Counted from the first letter of the stretch, positions 10,055 through 22,045 are shown. The stretch: 64,000 bases of DNA from Lathyrus oleraceus (GCF_024323335.1 NC_066584.1:237627494-237691493); one strand, 5' to 3'. Numbers and translations: made by a program. Notes: generated by a model not told the origin, from the sequence alone.

Positions 10055-13000
10055 ATGACAACAAACACCTCTAACAACATTTTGCGATCAATCCTTGATA
10101 AGGAAAAATTGTCTGGGACAAATTTTCTGGATTGGCACCGAAATCTGAGGATTGTCCTCAAACATGATAGAAAGTTGTATGTCTTGGAGAAACATGTTCC
10201 TGAAGAGGAACCTTCTAGTTCTTCACCTAAGGCAGAAAGAGATACTTATAAGAAACATGTCGATGATGTCAATGAAACTGCTTGTCTCATGCTAGATACC
10301 ATGAACTCAGAGTTGCAAAAGAAACATGAGAACATGGCAGCGTTCGATATGATTGAACACCTGAAGATGCTCTATCAAGAGCAAGAAAGGCATGAAAGGT
10401 TTGAAGTTTCAAAAGCCCTTTTTCAAGGCAAGTTAGCTGAGGGAGCCCCTGCAGGTCCCCATGTGCTCAAGATGATTGGGTATGTGGAAAACCTTGAGTG
10501 GTTGGGTTTTCCACTCAGAAAGGAACTTGCGATTGATTTGATCTTGCAATCGTTGCCAGATAGATTCAGTCAATTTGTCCTAAATTTCAATATGAATGAT
10601 ATGGATAAATCTCTTCCTGAACTAATAGCCATGTTAAGAACCGTCGAGTAGAATCTGAAGTCAAAAGGGAAGTCCATTCTGATGATCAGAAATGGAAAGA
10701 GACAGAAAAAATGACCCACGAAGCAGGGTGATAAAGGGAAAGGCAGGGAAGTTGCCAAACCCAAACCCACCGTTGCTGCTTTGAAGCCTAGTGGAGGCAT
10801 AGCAAAGGAAGGCACCTGCTTCCATTGCGGTAAGACCGGACATTGGAAGAGAAACTGCCCAAAGTACTTGGAAGATAAGAAGAATGGAGTAGAGACTTCA
10901 ACTTCAGGTATTTTTGTTATTGAAATTAATTTATCTACTTCTGCATCATGGGTATTAGATACTGGATGAGGTTCTCACATTTGTACCAATGTGCAGGGGC
11001 TAAAAAGGAGTAGAGATTTGGCAAAAGGTGAAGTTGACCTACGAGTTGGCAATGAAGTAAAGGTTGCTGCTTTAGCCGTAGGAACTTATGTATTAACTTT
11101 ACCTAGTGGTTTAATAATTCAGTTAGAGAACTGTTATTATGTACCTGCAATTAGCAGGAATATTATTTCCGTTCTTGTTTGGACAAGTTTGGTTTTTCAT
11201 TTATAATAAAGAACAATTGTTTCTCAATTTATTTGAATGATATATTCTATGCTACTGCACAAAAGAACAATGGACTATATGTCATTGATCTTGAAATGCC
11301 TATTTATAACATTAATACTAAAAGGATGAAACCTAATGAGTTAAATCCAACTTACCTTTGGCATTGTCGATTAGGCCACATAAATGAGAAACGCATTTCC
11401 AAACTCCATAAAGATGGACTCTTGGACTCTTTTGATTATGAATCATATGAGACATGCAGATCTTGTTTAATTGGAAAGATGACAAAGTCTTCATTCACAG
11501 GAAAAGGTGAAAGAGCTAATGATCTTTTTTCCCTCATACATACTGATGTATGTGGACCACTGAATATACCAGCCAGAGGAGGTTTTCAGTACTTCATCAC
11601 ATTTACTGATGATTTCAGTAGATATGGTTATGTGTATTTAATGAAACACAAATCAAAGTCCTTTGAAAAGTTCAAGGAATTCAAGAATGAAGTACAAAAC
11701 CAACTAGGTAAGAATATTAGAACTCTTCGATCAGATCGAGGTGGTGAGTATTTAAGCCTAGAGTTTGACGACCATCTGAAAGAGTGTGGGGTCTTATCCC
11801 AACTTACTCCTCAAGGAACACCCCAATGGAATGGTGTATCTAAGAGAAGAAATCAAACCCTGTTAGACATGGTCTGATCCATGATGTATCACGCCGATCT
11901 TCCAAACTCCTTTTGGGGACATGCACTATTGACAGCAACTTACACACTTAACCGTGTTCCATCCAAAAAGGTTGAGAAGACACCATATGAGATACGGAGT
12001 GGTAAGAAACCACATATGTCTTACATGAAGATTTGGGGTTGTGAAGTTTATGTGAAACGACAAATTTCAACTAAGCTTGAGCCCAAATCTGACAAATGCT
12101 TATTTGTGGGGTATCCTAAAGAAACAAGAGGGTATTACTTCTACAATCCTTCTGAGGGCAAAGTGTTTGTCGCTCAAACTGGAGTTTTCCTAGAAAAGGA
12201 TTTTATTTTTAAAGGAATCAGTGGGAGGAAAGTAGAGCTTGAAGAAATTCAAGAATCACAAAGCATTGATACACCTATGGAGGAATTAGAGCAGGAAACA
12301 CAAGTAGTTGTCGAAGAGCAACCTGCTCAAGTAGAACAAGACCAGTGTAGGTCAAGCAGGATACATCACCTACCTGAGAAATATGGATATCTCATAACCG
12401 ATCAAAGTGATGTATTACTCATGGATCAAGATGAGCATGTGACCTACCAAGAGGCCATAACTGGTCCCGAGTCTGAGAAATGGCTAGAAGCCATGAAATT
12501 TGAAATGAATTCCATGTACACAAACCAAGTTTGGACCTTGGTAGAGCCTCCTGTAGGAGTTAACCCTATAGGATGCAAGTGGGTCTTCAAAAAGAAGACT
12601 GACATGGATGGTAAGGTACATACCTATAAGGCAAGACTGGTTGCAAAAGGATATAAACAAATTCATGGGGTTGACTATGATGAAACCTTTTCACCAGTTG
12701 CAATGCTTAAATCTGTTCGGATTTTACATGCTATCGCTGCATATCATGATTATGAAATATGGCAGATGGATGTCAAAACTGCTTTCCTTAATGGGAATCT
12801 TCTTGAGGATGTGTACATGACACAACCTGAAGGATTTGACATACCAAAAGAAGCCCAAAAGATATGTAAGTTACAAAGATCAATCTATGGATTGAAGCAA
12901 GCTTCGAGAAGCTGGAATCTTCGTTTTGATGAAACAGTAAAACAATATGGATTCATCAAGAACGAAGATGAGCCTTGTGTCTACAAGAAGGTTAGTGGGA

Positions 13001-14013
13001 GCATGATCGTTTTCCTGGTATTATATGTAGATGACACATTACTCATTGGAAACGATGTCCCTACCCTGCAACAAGTAAAGTCTTGGTTAGGGGAATGCTT
13101 TTCTATGAAGGACCTAGGTAAAGCAGCCTATATATTAGGAATCAGAATCTATAGAGATAGGTCACAAAAATTGTTTGGCCTAAGTCAGATTACGTAGATA
13201 GACAAAGTGCTGAGACGCTTTAATATGCATGATTCCAAGAAAGGATTCATATCTATGCAACATGGCCCGTGTCTATCAAAAACACAATCCCCTTCAACTA
13301 AGGAAGAAAGGGATCGCATGAATAAGATTCCATATGCATCTGCAATAGGATCTATCATGTATGCCATGTTATATACTCGACCAGATGTCTCGTATGCTTT
13401 TAGTGCAACGAGTAGGTACCAATCTGATCCTGGTGATGCTCATTGGGTAGTTGTCAAGAATATCCTTAAGTATTTGAGAAGGACTAAGGACTCATTCTTG
13501 ATATATGGAGGTCAGGAAGAGCTGGATGTAATTGGATACACCGATGCTAGCTTCCAGACAGACAAGGATGACTTTAGATCGCAATCTGGTTATGTGTTTT
13601 GCTTAAACGGTGACGCTGTGAGTTCAAAAAGTTCAAAGCAAGATATAGTTGTTGATTCTACAAACGAGGCCGAGTATATTGCTGCCTCAAGTGCAACAAA
13701 GGAAGTTCTTTGGATCAAAAAGTTCATTAGTGAACTTGGCATAGTTCCTAGCATTGTGGATCTCATTGGTCTCTATTGTGATAACAATGGTGCTATCGCA
13801 CAAGCTAAGGAACCTAGATCTCACCAACGATCCAAACACATACTTAGGCGTTATCACCTCATTCGAGAGATAATAGATATAGGAGATATGAAAATATGCA
13901 GAGTACCTACACTTGATAATATTGCTGACCCACTGACAAAGCCTCTTGCGCAGCAGAAGCATGACGGCCATACTAGATCTATGGGCATTAGGAGTATGCC
14001 TGATTGGCTCTAG
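10055..14013 (+). pseudogene. Ty1/copia gag-pol polyprotein with several stops (copia 2)
   Basis: Domains in order: Gag (10055-10650), zinc knuckle CFHCGKTGHWKRNC (~10820-10860), protease DTG (~10960), GAG-pre-integrase HCRLGH (~11355), integrase (HTDVCGP, TFTDDFSRYGYVYLMKHKS, SDRGGEY; ~11540-11870), reverse transcriptase with WQMDVKTAFLNG and LYVDD (12540-13060), RNase H (GYTDASFQ, STNEAEYIA; 13535-13700) and C-terminus to 14013. Interruptions: TAG at 10649-10651, a TGA in the gag-protease linker, TGA at the protease DTG+1 position (~10966), a frameshift near 11185, TGA at 11875-11877 and TAG at 13195-13197. The domain order protease-integrase-RT-RNase H defines copia; it is TNT1-94-like. 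Not functional as it stands. Confidence 0.92.
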
Positions 14014-14015
14014 TG

Positions 14016-14027
14016 CTAGTGGGAGAT
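14016..14027 (+). other. Polypurine tract of copia 2
   Basis: AGTGGGAGAT immediately before the 3' LTR is the expected plus-strand primer site. Confidence 0.75.
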
Positions 14028-15377
14028 TGTTGGTGTAAGTCCTAGAGGCCAATACTTATGGTACTTGTATCGAATTATTTATTAATAATAAAAAGGCTTT
14101 TTCTTTATTATGTTTGTCTAATAAAGTCCCTTGAATAGATAGTCCGTTAAATGTATCAAGTGTGACTTAATCATGAGATCACATTAAACATAAGGACACT
14201 ATTCTTAAAGAATCCATAGTCGAACTTTATTGTAGAGTGGGATAACATTAAAGCATTAAGACTATTATGTATATAGACTGATGATCACATTTCATGGATC
14301 ATGGATAAGGAGTTATCAAGTCTTAAACATAGGTATGAATATTAAGAGTAATATTTATACTGAATTGACCCGCTATGAGAATACTATATAGAATGTTATG
14401 CAAAGTGTCATAAGTTATTCTCATGGTGATAATGGTGTATACCACCCTTCGACCTGAAACCACTATGGACCCTAGATGTAGAGTCGAGTGCCTTATTGTT
14501 GATTAAACATTGTCCGTAACTGGATGACCATAAAGACAGTTGATGGGTACTCCAAGAAGCATGCTAAGGGACATGAGTGACCTAGATGGAATTTTCCCAT
14601 CCTGTGTAACAGGATAAATGTCTATGGGCCCAATATTGAACTGGACAAGGATGACACGGTCTATGCCTTGTTTTCAATATAGACATAAGGGGAAAAGGGT
14701 AATTGTACACATAAGTATTATCACAAAAGGATTTGTCAGATCACATGAAATTTTCGTGTCTTGGGTAGCAGTGATGTGTTGCTAGATACCGCTCACTGTT
14801 TATTATGTTAAATATGTGATTCAATATAATTGTCAATGCCGCGAAAACCTACAGGGTCATATACGAAAGGACGGATTGATGAGAGATAGAGTAACTAAGG
14901 AATACCGTAATGTACGGTGCACTTAAGTGAATAGTAGAACATCGTAAGGTACGGTGTACTTAAGTAGAATACGAATATGGTAAAGTACCACACGCTTAAG
15001 TGATTTTGGCATATTATAAGATATGGGCCACATACACTTGAGTGGGCTTTTTAGCTTGCAGCCCACACAAGTGGTTCTATAAATAGAACCCTTGTGTAGA
15101 AGCATTTGTGCAGTTGAAATTTCGTTTCTCTCTCTCTCTCTCTCTCACTCAAAGCCTTCATTCGTAGCAGCTATCACTGAGATTGAAGGAATCCGTTCGT
15201 GTGGACTGAGTAGAGGCGTTGTCATCGTTCAACGTTTGTGATCGCTTTGTAGATCTGCCTCAAAGGTTACAATCGCCACAAGAGGTAACGATTCTATCAC
15301 TGATCATGCCCATTCGTAAGGATCACTAAAGGAGAAATTTTAAATTGTGCTGCATTTTGGATCGCTTTTCTCCTTCA
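14028..15377 (+). repeat. 3' LTR of copia 2
   Basis: Starts TGTTGGTGTAAG, ends TTCTCCTTCA. It is 32 bp shorter than the 5' LTR, mostly because its (TC)n tract (15126-15146) is shorter than the one at 8302-8348. Confidence 0.93.
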
Positions 15378-15382
15378 GTACA

Positions 15383-15849
15383 ATCTTTAAGAGGGGTTGC
15401 CATTCAAATTGGCGACTCCATAGGGACATGCATGCAAGACCTAGGTCTGATTGCTTGGTTTAGAAGTATGAATGCATGCTTTAACAAGGTGTCTCCACTT
15501 GAACTGGCTCCCATGTGTAAGGGATGAGTGGGGGCGCCAATTCATTTGGAGTGTGTGTCTGCATGTCTGACACGTGGCTGCCCTCTCTCTTGCATGCTGA
15601 ACATGTCACTTCTTAGTAGCTTGCATGGTTGACACATCATTTCGGAGTAGCTTGCATGGTTGACACATCATTTCGGAGTAGCTTGCATGTGCGACACGTC
15701 ACTTAGGAGTAGCTTGCATGTGCGACACGTCACTCCAAACTAGCTAGCATGTGAGACACTTCACTCCTCTATTTAAGTGTCTTACTATTAACATCTAAGA
15801 CACTTCACTCACATTCGTCTGCAGCAAGAAAATAGTTTTCATCTGCACA
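15383..15849. promoter_or_regulatory. Divergent promoter region of MULE A
   Basis: Lies between the PMD gene (leftward, split off by copia 2) and the transposase start at 15850. It holds copies of the MULE subterminal motif (GGCG...AATTGG-like words at 15395-15550) and five or six ~31-bp tandem repeats at about 15590-15765, each with TAGCTTGCATG followed by GACACGTCA or GACACATCA. ACGT cores are typical plant bZIP sites. The same repeats occur at the matching place in MULE B. Confidence 0.6.
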
Positions 15850-18800
15850 ATGTCATCTTTACCAAAATACATTGTCAACGTTCACTGCAACGGTGAAACA
15901 TACAAGTCTGAGTTGTATGGTTTTTATTTTCGGAACACTGATACCATTAGACTCACGATCAAGAGAAATGCAACCTTCTTGCGTTTGAAAAAAAGAATAC
16001 AATCCTGTATAGGATCGAGTATTGTGTCAAAGATCACATATCAAAATCCAATATTTTTTTAGAATAGTCAATGCAAGTTCCCCCCCCCCCCCCTAAAGGT
16101 ACGAGACGATGAAGATGTTGAATACATGTTTGTTAGTCATGAACATTCAGGTTGCAACTGTATTGAGTTGTACATTACTCTTCAACCATGTATACCATCT
16201 CAACAGTCACAAATAACCAGTCAAGATGAATCTGGTGAATTTGATCCACAATGGTCAAATGACGTCAACCCAGAAGCAGAAGCAGAAGTGGATGTCGTTG
16301 ATGAAGAAGAAGAGGAGACCGAGATACAGGTTGATCACATGCTGAACAACGACATTGAAGATGATGATTAACCACCACCAATACCTCCTAGTCATGTCTA
16401 CAATCCGACTCAACATATGACAAATATGGATATGTACGATGATGAAACATCCAACAGTGTTTTCTACAATCCATATCCGAGATCAGAATGCGAATTAAAG
16501 GTGGGATACATGTTTCGTACCAAAGAAGAATGTGTTCTAGCTATCAAAAAATTCTACATGAACAACTCTGCTGATTTTACAGTGAAACACACTGATTCTA
16601 GAAGGTATGTTATCGAATGTCGTAACATGCTTTGTAAGTTTCATTTGGCTGCATCTTACAAAAAGAAAAACGACTCTTGAGAGATCGCTTCAATAGACTC
16701 ACCTCACAGTTGCATTGCAACTAACGTTGAACAAGATCACCGCAAATTAAGCGCAGCGTTGATATGTCAAGACATTCTGCCGTTGGTTAATAAAGACCCA
16801 CTCGTGAAGGTGAGTATAATTATATCCCATATCAGAACAACATATAATTATACTCCATCTTACAAGAAAGCCTGGATTGTAAGGACAAAGGTTGTTGAAC
16901 AAGTTTTCGGCAACTGGGAGGATTCATACAAGGAATTGCCACGGTTTTTATGGACACTAAAAACATATGTCCCAGGAACTGTGGCAATTATGGAGACATT
17001 GAAGGTGAGAAAAACAAGAAAGGGGGTTTGAATTGTTTTAGAAAATAAGCGCTTTTTCAGAATCAGAACACACAGGATTTTATACTGGTTCGCTTATAAC
17101 ACAAAGCTACTCCAGTCCACCCGGCCAAGGTGATTTCGCCTTTAAAAAGGACTTAATTCACTAATCTTGAAAGATTATTACAACCAACGTCTAAGAGAAA
17201 GATCTCTTAGTCCTCCCAAGTATACAGACTACGCAGAGTCACTTGAGGAATAAAAATCAATTTAGGTAAAAACAGAATTTGTAATCTATAGTGCTTCTAG
17301 GATAAAGCAAATATTACAGAAATTTGAGCAAGTAAGAAGTTTCATGTTATGAGCAAAAGCTCGTGAAAGATTAAGAGAGAGAGTAGAGTATTTCTATGTG
17401 TTCAGGTGTATCTCTCAATGAGGTTCGCCGTCCTTTATATAGAGGTGAAACGACCGTTGTAGTGATGGCAGATATTTTGTCTTGATGAGAGTTTAATGCC
17501 ATAACTTCTGTTGTTTCTTGCCATAGCAGGTTTGTCTCCCTGAATAACTTCTTTCCAAATATAATTTCTTTCTATTTGAAGTTGTAGTTGCCGTTACTCT
17601 TTCTGGATAAGGAAATTCTTCGTCAGAGTCTGAATTACTCTATTAATCTGAGATTTGAGAAATGACATTAGAGCTTCTGATATTCTGATATGCTGTTGCT
17701 CAGAGTCAGAACTTCTAGAGCGCGCTTCTTCTTTAGATGCTTCTGATATTCTGATATGTTGTTTTGCTCAGAGTCAGAGCTTCTAGGGCGCGTTTCCACT
17801 TCAGATGCTTCTAATCTTCTGGTACTTTGTATCTGATTTTATTCTGTATCTGATGAAGCGATCAGTTTCCTTTGTTCTTGTTCAGAGTCCTGCACACTTA
17901 GAAACTTTTCGTTAGAGTGCCATTTTTGGTTTCATCCTTTGTTATCATCAAAATCTTGGAATCTGTTGTAAAACTATTTTTGTTCTTACAGACATTGCCA
18001 GCGATGATGCCAGACGAAACCTGTGCTACATGTAATAGAATCTTTCACCGTCTCTTTTGGGCATTTGACCCGTGCATCAAAGGTTTCGCATTCTGCAAAC
18101 CTATTATTCAAATTGATGGAACTTGGTTATACGAAAAATACAAGGGTACTTTGCTAATGGCGGTTGCACAAGACGGCAACAACAATATCTTTCCCATTGC
18201 CTTTGCTCTTGTTGAAGGTGAAACGACTGGCGGATGGGGTTTCTTTCTTCGACATCTCAGAACGCATGTGGCTCCACAAGCCAATCTATGTTTTATTTCT
18301 GATAGACATGCTACCATTGAGAGTGTCTACAACAACCATGACAACGGATGGCATGATCCTCCTTCTACCCATGTCTATTGCATCAGACACATTGCACAAA
18401 ACTTCATGCGTGCTATAAAAGATAAGAATCTTCGCAAGAAGGTGGTGAATGTTGGGTATGCTCTAACTCAGCCGTCATTTCAATATTATCGTGATGAAAT
18501 TAGACTGTCTAATGAAGATGCAGGGAGATGGCTAAATAATATATCAGTAGAGCAGTGGACAAGGGCATTTGACGGAGGTTGTCGATGGGGCCATATGACA
18601 ACAAACCATGTGGAATGCATGAATGGGGTATTCAAAGGAGTTCGAAATCTGCCAATAACCGCCTTGGTAAGATCGACCTATTATAGGTTGGCTTCTACGT
18701 TCGCAACCAGAGGTGAAAGATGGAGTGCGGTGTTAATGTCCGGGCATGTTTTCAGTGAGTGTTGCATGAAGGTCATGAAAGAGGAGAGCATCAAAGCTAG

Positions 18801-19280
18801 CACACACGCTGTAACAGTCTTTGCCGTCATAGGAAAAATTTCAGCGTCCAGGAAACAATGGATCACAACGAGGGTAGACCAAATTTAGCCTATGCTGTTA
18901 GACTAAATAGAAGTTGGTGCGATTATGGAAAGTTTCAGGCCTTCCGCATTCCTTGCTCCCATGTCATTGCAGCATGCGCTTATACTCGTCAAGACGCTTA
19001 CAACCATTTATCTGATGTGTACAAGACCATCACCGTCATGAATGTATATAATCAAAGCTTCTCGGTACTACCAATGGAGGAATACTGGCCTCCATATGAA
19101 GGTGATATAGTTTGGCACAACGAGGAGATGCGTAGAAAGAAAAAAGGAAGGCCAAACAGCACACGTATCAGGACAGAGATGAATTTCACAGATAAAATGA
19201 TAAGATTATGTAGTATTTGTCGTCAACCAGGACACAACAAGAACAACTGTCCCAATCGAGGAGCATCATCTGGGTCTTAA
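15850..19280 (+). pseudogene. MULE transposase of MULE A (interrupted by a solo LTR)
   Basis: Start ATG 15850 (MSSLPKYIVNVHCNGE). Order: N-terminal PB1-like domain (15850-16200, broken at a 14-C run, 16080-16093), acidic linker rich in Glu/Asp (16240-16370, stop), MuDR domain (SECELKVGYMFRTKEEC..., 16470-16680, stop), MULE DDE core split by the solo LTR at 17000-17990 (IDGTWLYEKYKGTLL, SDRHATIESVYNN, NHVECMNGVFKG supply the likely D, D and E), 1-nt frameshift near 18815, SWIM-type finger (CDYGKFQAFRIPCSH, where MULE B has CDCGK, so one zinc Cys is lost), and zinc knuckle CSICRQPGHNKNNC before the stop at 19280. Mutator-type transposases bind terminal repeats and cut and paste DNA. Inactive as it stands. 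Confidence 0.88.
17000..17990 (-). mobile_element. Solo Sirevirus-like LTR inside the MULE A transposase
   Basis: On the minus strand it begins TGTAAGAACAAAAATAG and ends TTTTCTCACCTTCA. The start matches in style the Sirevirus LTR at 63349 (TGT..GAACAA...TTTTGATGATAA). Flanks are a perfect 5-bp target duplication GACAT at 16995-16999 and 17991-17995; MULE B has the empty site. TATATAAAGG on the minus strand near 17443-17434 is the likely promoter box. A full element must have recombined between its LTRs, leaving this 991-bp copy. Read on the plus strand, the LTR supplies GT...AG splice signals (see findings). Confidence 0.93.
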
Positions 19281-19399
19281 GCTTTTTGTAACATTGTATT
19301 TCTGTAAACTTCAATCATTATATATCATTAAGTTTTTGTTACAACGAGGTTCACAACAAACATCAGTACAAAATAAGCTATTCGAAAACAGAAATATTT

Positions 19400-19669
19400 C
19401 TAACTGATTACAACAATCAAATTGACGTCATCTCGACCAAACATCATTTCCCTAGCATCCTTATCAGTCTTCATTCGCACCCAATCAAAGATACTGTTGA
19501 GTCTCTCAATACTTCTAATTTTTTACCCTTCTGGTATTTTCCCATCTAACCAACGAACCAACTCCCTCTTCAGTTGATCGAACATAGTGATGTTCTAGAA
19601 CAGCATCAACATCTAAGGTTTGTCTCTCGCATAAATCACCTTTCTGTATCGGCGACGAACATCAAACAT
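19400..19669 (-). pseudogene. Small companion ORF of MULE A (89 codons, two stops)
   Basis: Same length and frame as the plus-strand ORF at 21776-22045 of MULE B. It starts ATG 19669 (MFDVRRRYRKVIYARDKP) and ends at the stop 19402-19400. Two internal stops (in place of the His and Trp codons seen in MULE B) disable it. It is convergent with the transposase, about 120 bp past its stop. Function unknown; it resembles a PB1-like domain (see findings). Confidence 0.65.
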
Positions 19670-19727
19670 GATTGCCAAATGATTATTTGAGATGTGGAAC
19701 AATGACTCACACAACACATCTATTTAT

Positions 19728-19952
19728 AACACAAAAATTGCATTTTACACTGAGGCTCCAATTGAATTGGCGCATCCTCTTAAGTCCTACACAGGGGCGC
19801 CAATCCAATTGGCGCCTCCATTCAATTTTTAAGAGGAGTCTCCAATTCAATTGGCGAATCCTCCTAAAAGTGGAGTAGTTTGAGAATTTTTTTGAAACCA
19901 GAGGTATTTTGGGAATTTCCTTGAAAAAGTTGGTTATTTTTGTAAAAATTTC
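19728..19952. repeat. Right terminal region of MULE A
   Basis: Matches both ends of MULE B. It contains inverted copies of GGCGCCAATTCAATTGG-type words, then a tail ending GTTATTTTTGTAAAAATTTC at 19952. The partner terminus on the left is missing, so no target duplication can be checked. Confidence 0.7.
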
Positions 19953-21452
19953 ACCATTTTGCTGTAACCATTTTAATAGAGTAGTGGAAGTTTATTATTC
20001 TCTCTTCTGTCTCTTCTTCTATCTTCATATTTTTCACCTTGTGCACCAACACTGAGACCAACATAAAGGAAAGAGTCACCAATACTTTGGGATCATCATA
20101 TAGGGGTGGATAGAGGTCATGGGAATACGAGAAAAAACACTATCAGAAACATCACTTCAACAAGAGAAAAGGAAAACAAAAGAAGAGGATGGAGGGGAAA
20201 GAGAGGGAAAGGAAATCAGAGATTGAGAGAGAAAGTAATTTATCTTTGTTTGTTTATTATAATCTTTTTTTTAATTGTTACATTAATCTTACTATCATTC
20301 CGCTAGTATATGTTAAAGTCTAAATAATGTGTTTAAATAATTTAAAAAAATGTTACTATTATAAATGAAAATGGTACATATATTTTGTGAGTGGAGAGAA
20401 TTTGAAGGAGACACTAATAATTTAGTTTGTTCATTTTCAAAGAAATATAAAAGTGTGAAAATAGATAAAGTAGTTCTAAAAATTGTTTGTAAAAAAGACT
20501 TTGAATGAATGATATTAGCTTCGCAATTAAAATACATGTCATAATATAAAAAAAATCGATAGAGAATGATTGATATAAAATAGATGAAGAACTAAAATGA
20601 ATAAAAAGATAAAAATATTCAATTAAAGATACGAATAAAAAGTATATCTAAGTGAAATAATTACTTATAAAATCTATTTATATTCTTTAAAAAAATCAAA
20701 TATTTTAAAGTATAAAGCTGATTTAAAAATAAATAAATTAATCTATACATATTGCAAGTGTAATATGTTATTATTAGAATACATAAATATATTTTTTATA
20801 TTTTGGATATATTTATTATATTTATTTAGAAAATAATTCTTATTAATTGAGAGATTACTGTTACTAATTCTTTTATTTAAAATTCAAATAATTTTAATCT
20901 TTTCTTATATTTTTACTCTTAAAATTGATTATATAAGTTCTTTTTTATGACAAATGGGAAATTATATAAGTTCTTTTTTATGACAAATGGGAAATTATCA
21001 TATATGAACTTTATTGGAAATTTAAAGATCATATATACAATTTGTAAATCATTAAAACAATAGATATTTTATTAATTTTATGTGCAAAAGTATAATTAAA
21101 AAATTTAATTAAAAATCTATAATAAATGAAATAAAATAAATGTTAAATCTATAATTAAATATATTTATTTTATTTAAAGAAATTCACAATAGTTCACGCG
21201 TTAGCACCTATGATAGTCTTTTCATTTCTTTTTTGAGAAATATTAATAGTAATGATGAAAAACAGAGAGAAAACCCTTATGAAGGAATACTTTAAGAAAA
21301 AGAAATAATTATTTTGTCTTTATAATTATATTTAGAAGAGAAAACAGTTTTCAAGAAGGGAGGGTAAGTCTGAATTGTAATCCGTTCTTTTTTAAATGTT
21401 ATTTTTTTTTAAAAGAATATTTTTTAATTATTTTTTATAAATTTTAAGATAG
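19953..21452. other. AT-rich spacer between the two MULEs
   Basis: About 1.5 kb of AT-rich DNA without a credible gene. Short ORFs here have no recognisable features. A perfect 33-bp tandem duplication sits at 20929-20961 and 20962-20994 (TTATATAAGTTC...). Confidence 0.6.
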
Positions 21453-21461
21453 TATTAATTT

Positions 21462-21735
21462 GAAATTTTTACAAAAATAACTCACTTTTTCAAGGAAATT
21501 CTCAAAATACTCTTGGTATCAAAAAAATTCTCAAACTACCCCACTTTTAGGAGGAGTCGTCAATTGAATTGGAGACTCCTCTTAAAAATTGAATGGAGGC
21601 GCCAATTGAATTGGTTAGGGCAGGTGCCCTAGCCAATCCAATTGGCGCCCCTGTGTAGAACTTAAGAGGAGGCGCCAATTCAATTGGAGCCTCAGTGTAA
21701 AATGCAATTTTTGTGTTATAAATAGATGCGTTGTG
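21462..21735. repeat. Left terminal region of MULE B
   Basis: Terminal inverted repeat followed by alternating GGAGTC/GGCGCC...AATTGAATTGG words and a hairpin near 21610-21645 (TTGGTTAGGGCA with TGCCCTAGCCAA, 2-base loop). The same order, reversed, is at 38400-38654. Confidence 0.8.
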
Positions 21736-21775
21736 TGAGTAATTGTTCCACATCTCAAATAATCATTTGGCAATC

Positions 21776-22045
21776 ATGTTTGGTGCTCGTCGCCGATACG
21801 GAAAGGTGATTTATGCGAGAGACAAACCTCATATGCTGATGCTGTTCTGGAACATTACTACGTTCGATCAACTGAAGAGGGAGTTGGTTCGTTGGTTATA
21901 TGAGAAAATACCAGAAGGGGAAAAAATTAGAAGTATTGAGAGACTTGACAATATCTTTGGTTGGGTGTGAATGAAGACTGATAAGGATGCAAGGGAAATG
22001 ATGTTCGGTCGAGACGACATCAATTTGATTGTTGTAATCAGTTAG
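21776..22045 (+). pseudogene. Small companion ORF of MULE B (89 codons, one stop)
   Basis: ATG 21776 opens MFGARRRYGKVIYARDKPHM. The frame meets TGA at 21968-21970, where MULE A has CGA, then stays open to TAG 22043-22045 (about ...MKTDKDAREMMFGRDD...). The pattern of a TF..LK..L helix, a central strand and an acidic KTDKDAREMM turn, followed by a hydrophobic NLIVVIS strand, looks like a PB1/ubiquitin-type fold and parallels the N-terminus of the transposase. It converges on the transposase gene, leaving about 120 bp between stops. Conservation of length and frame between the two MULEs argues it was once translated. Confidence 0.6.

Larger units (their letters stand above)
7203..15377 (+). 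mobile_element. Full-length Ty1/copia element (copia 2) nested in MULE A
   Basis: Structurally complete: 5' LTR 7203-8584, tRNA-Met-type primer binding site from 8586, leader, gag-pol 10055-14013, polypurine tract before 14028, 3' LTR 14028-15377. Flanked by a 5-bp target duplication GTACA at 7198-7202 and 15378-15382. The undisturbed site (CATGTACAACCTTTAAG type) is visible in MULE B near 35915-35930, confirming the duplication. LTRs differ by many single-base changes, at least ten in the first 400 bp by eye, so the insertion is not recent. Confidence 0.95.
6403..19952 (+). mobile_element. Mutator-like element MULE A, left end missing
   Basis: Same family as MULE B. Removing the nested copia 2 and solo LTR leaves about 4.4 kb: a PMD gene (minus, 7007 to 6403), a divergent promoter region, a transposase gene (plus, 15850-19280), a convergent 89-codon ORF (minus, 19669-19400) and a right terminal region ending at about 19952 (GTAAAAATTTC). 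The PMD gene stops abruptly at about 6402 where copia 1 begins, so the left terminus was lost by rearrangement. All three genes carry disabling changes. Confidence 0.8.

Noticed and set aside
17917..17990. Hydrophobic N-terminus on the second transposase ORF of MULE A
   Set aside because: It is read-through of the solo LTR, not transposase.
17000..17990. Reading the insert as a DNA transposon with an 8-bp duplication AGACATTG
   Set aside because: Ends TG...CA on the minus strand, LTR-like start and a perfect 5-bp GACAT fit a solo LTR better; the extra shared bases are chance.
20106..20537. Short ORFs in the spacer between MULEs
   Set aside because: Low-complexity AT-rich or basic peptides without family features.
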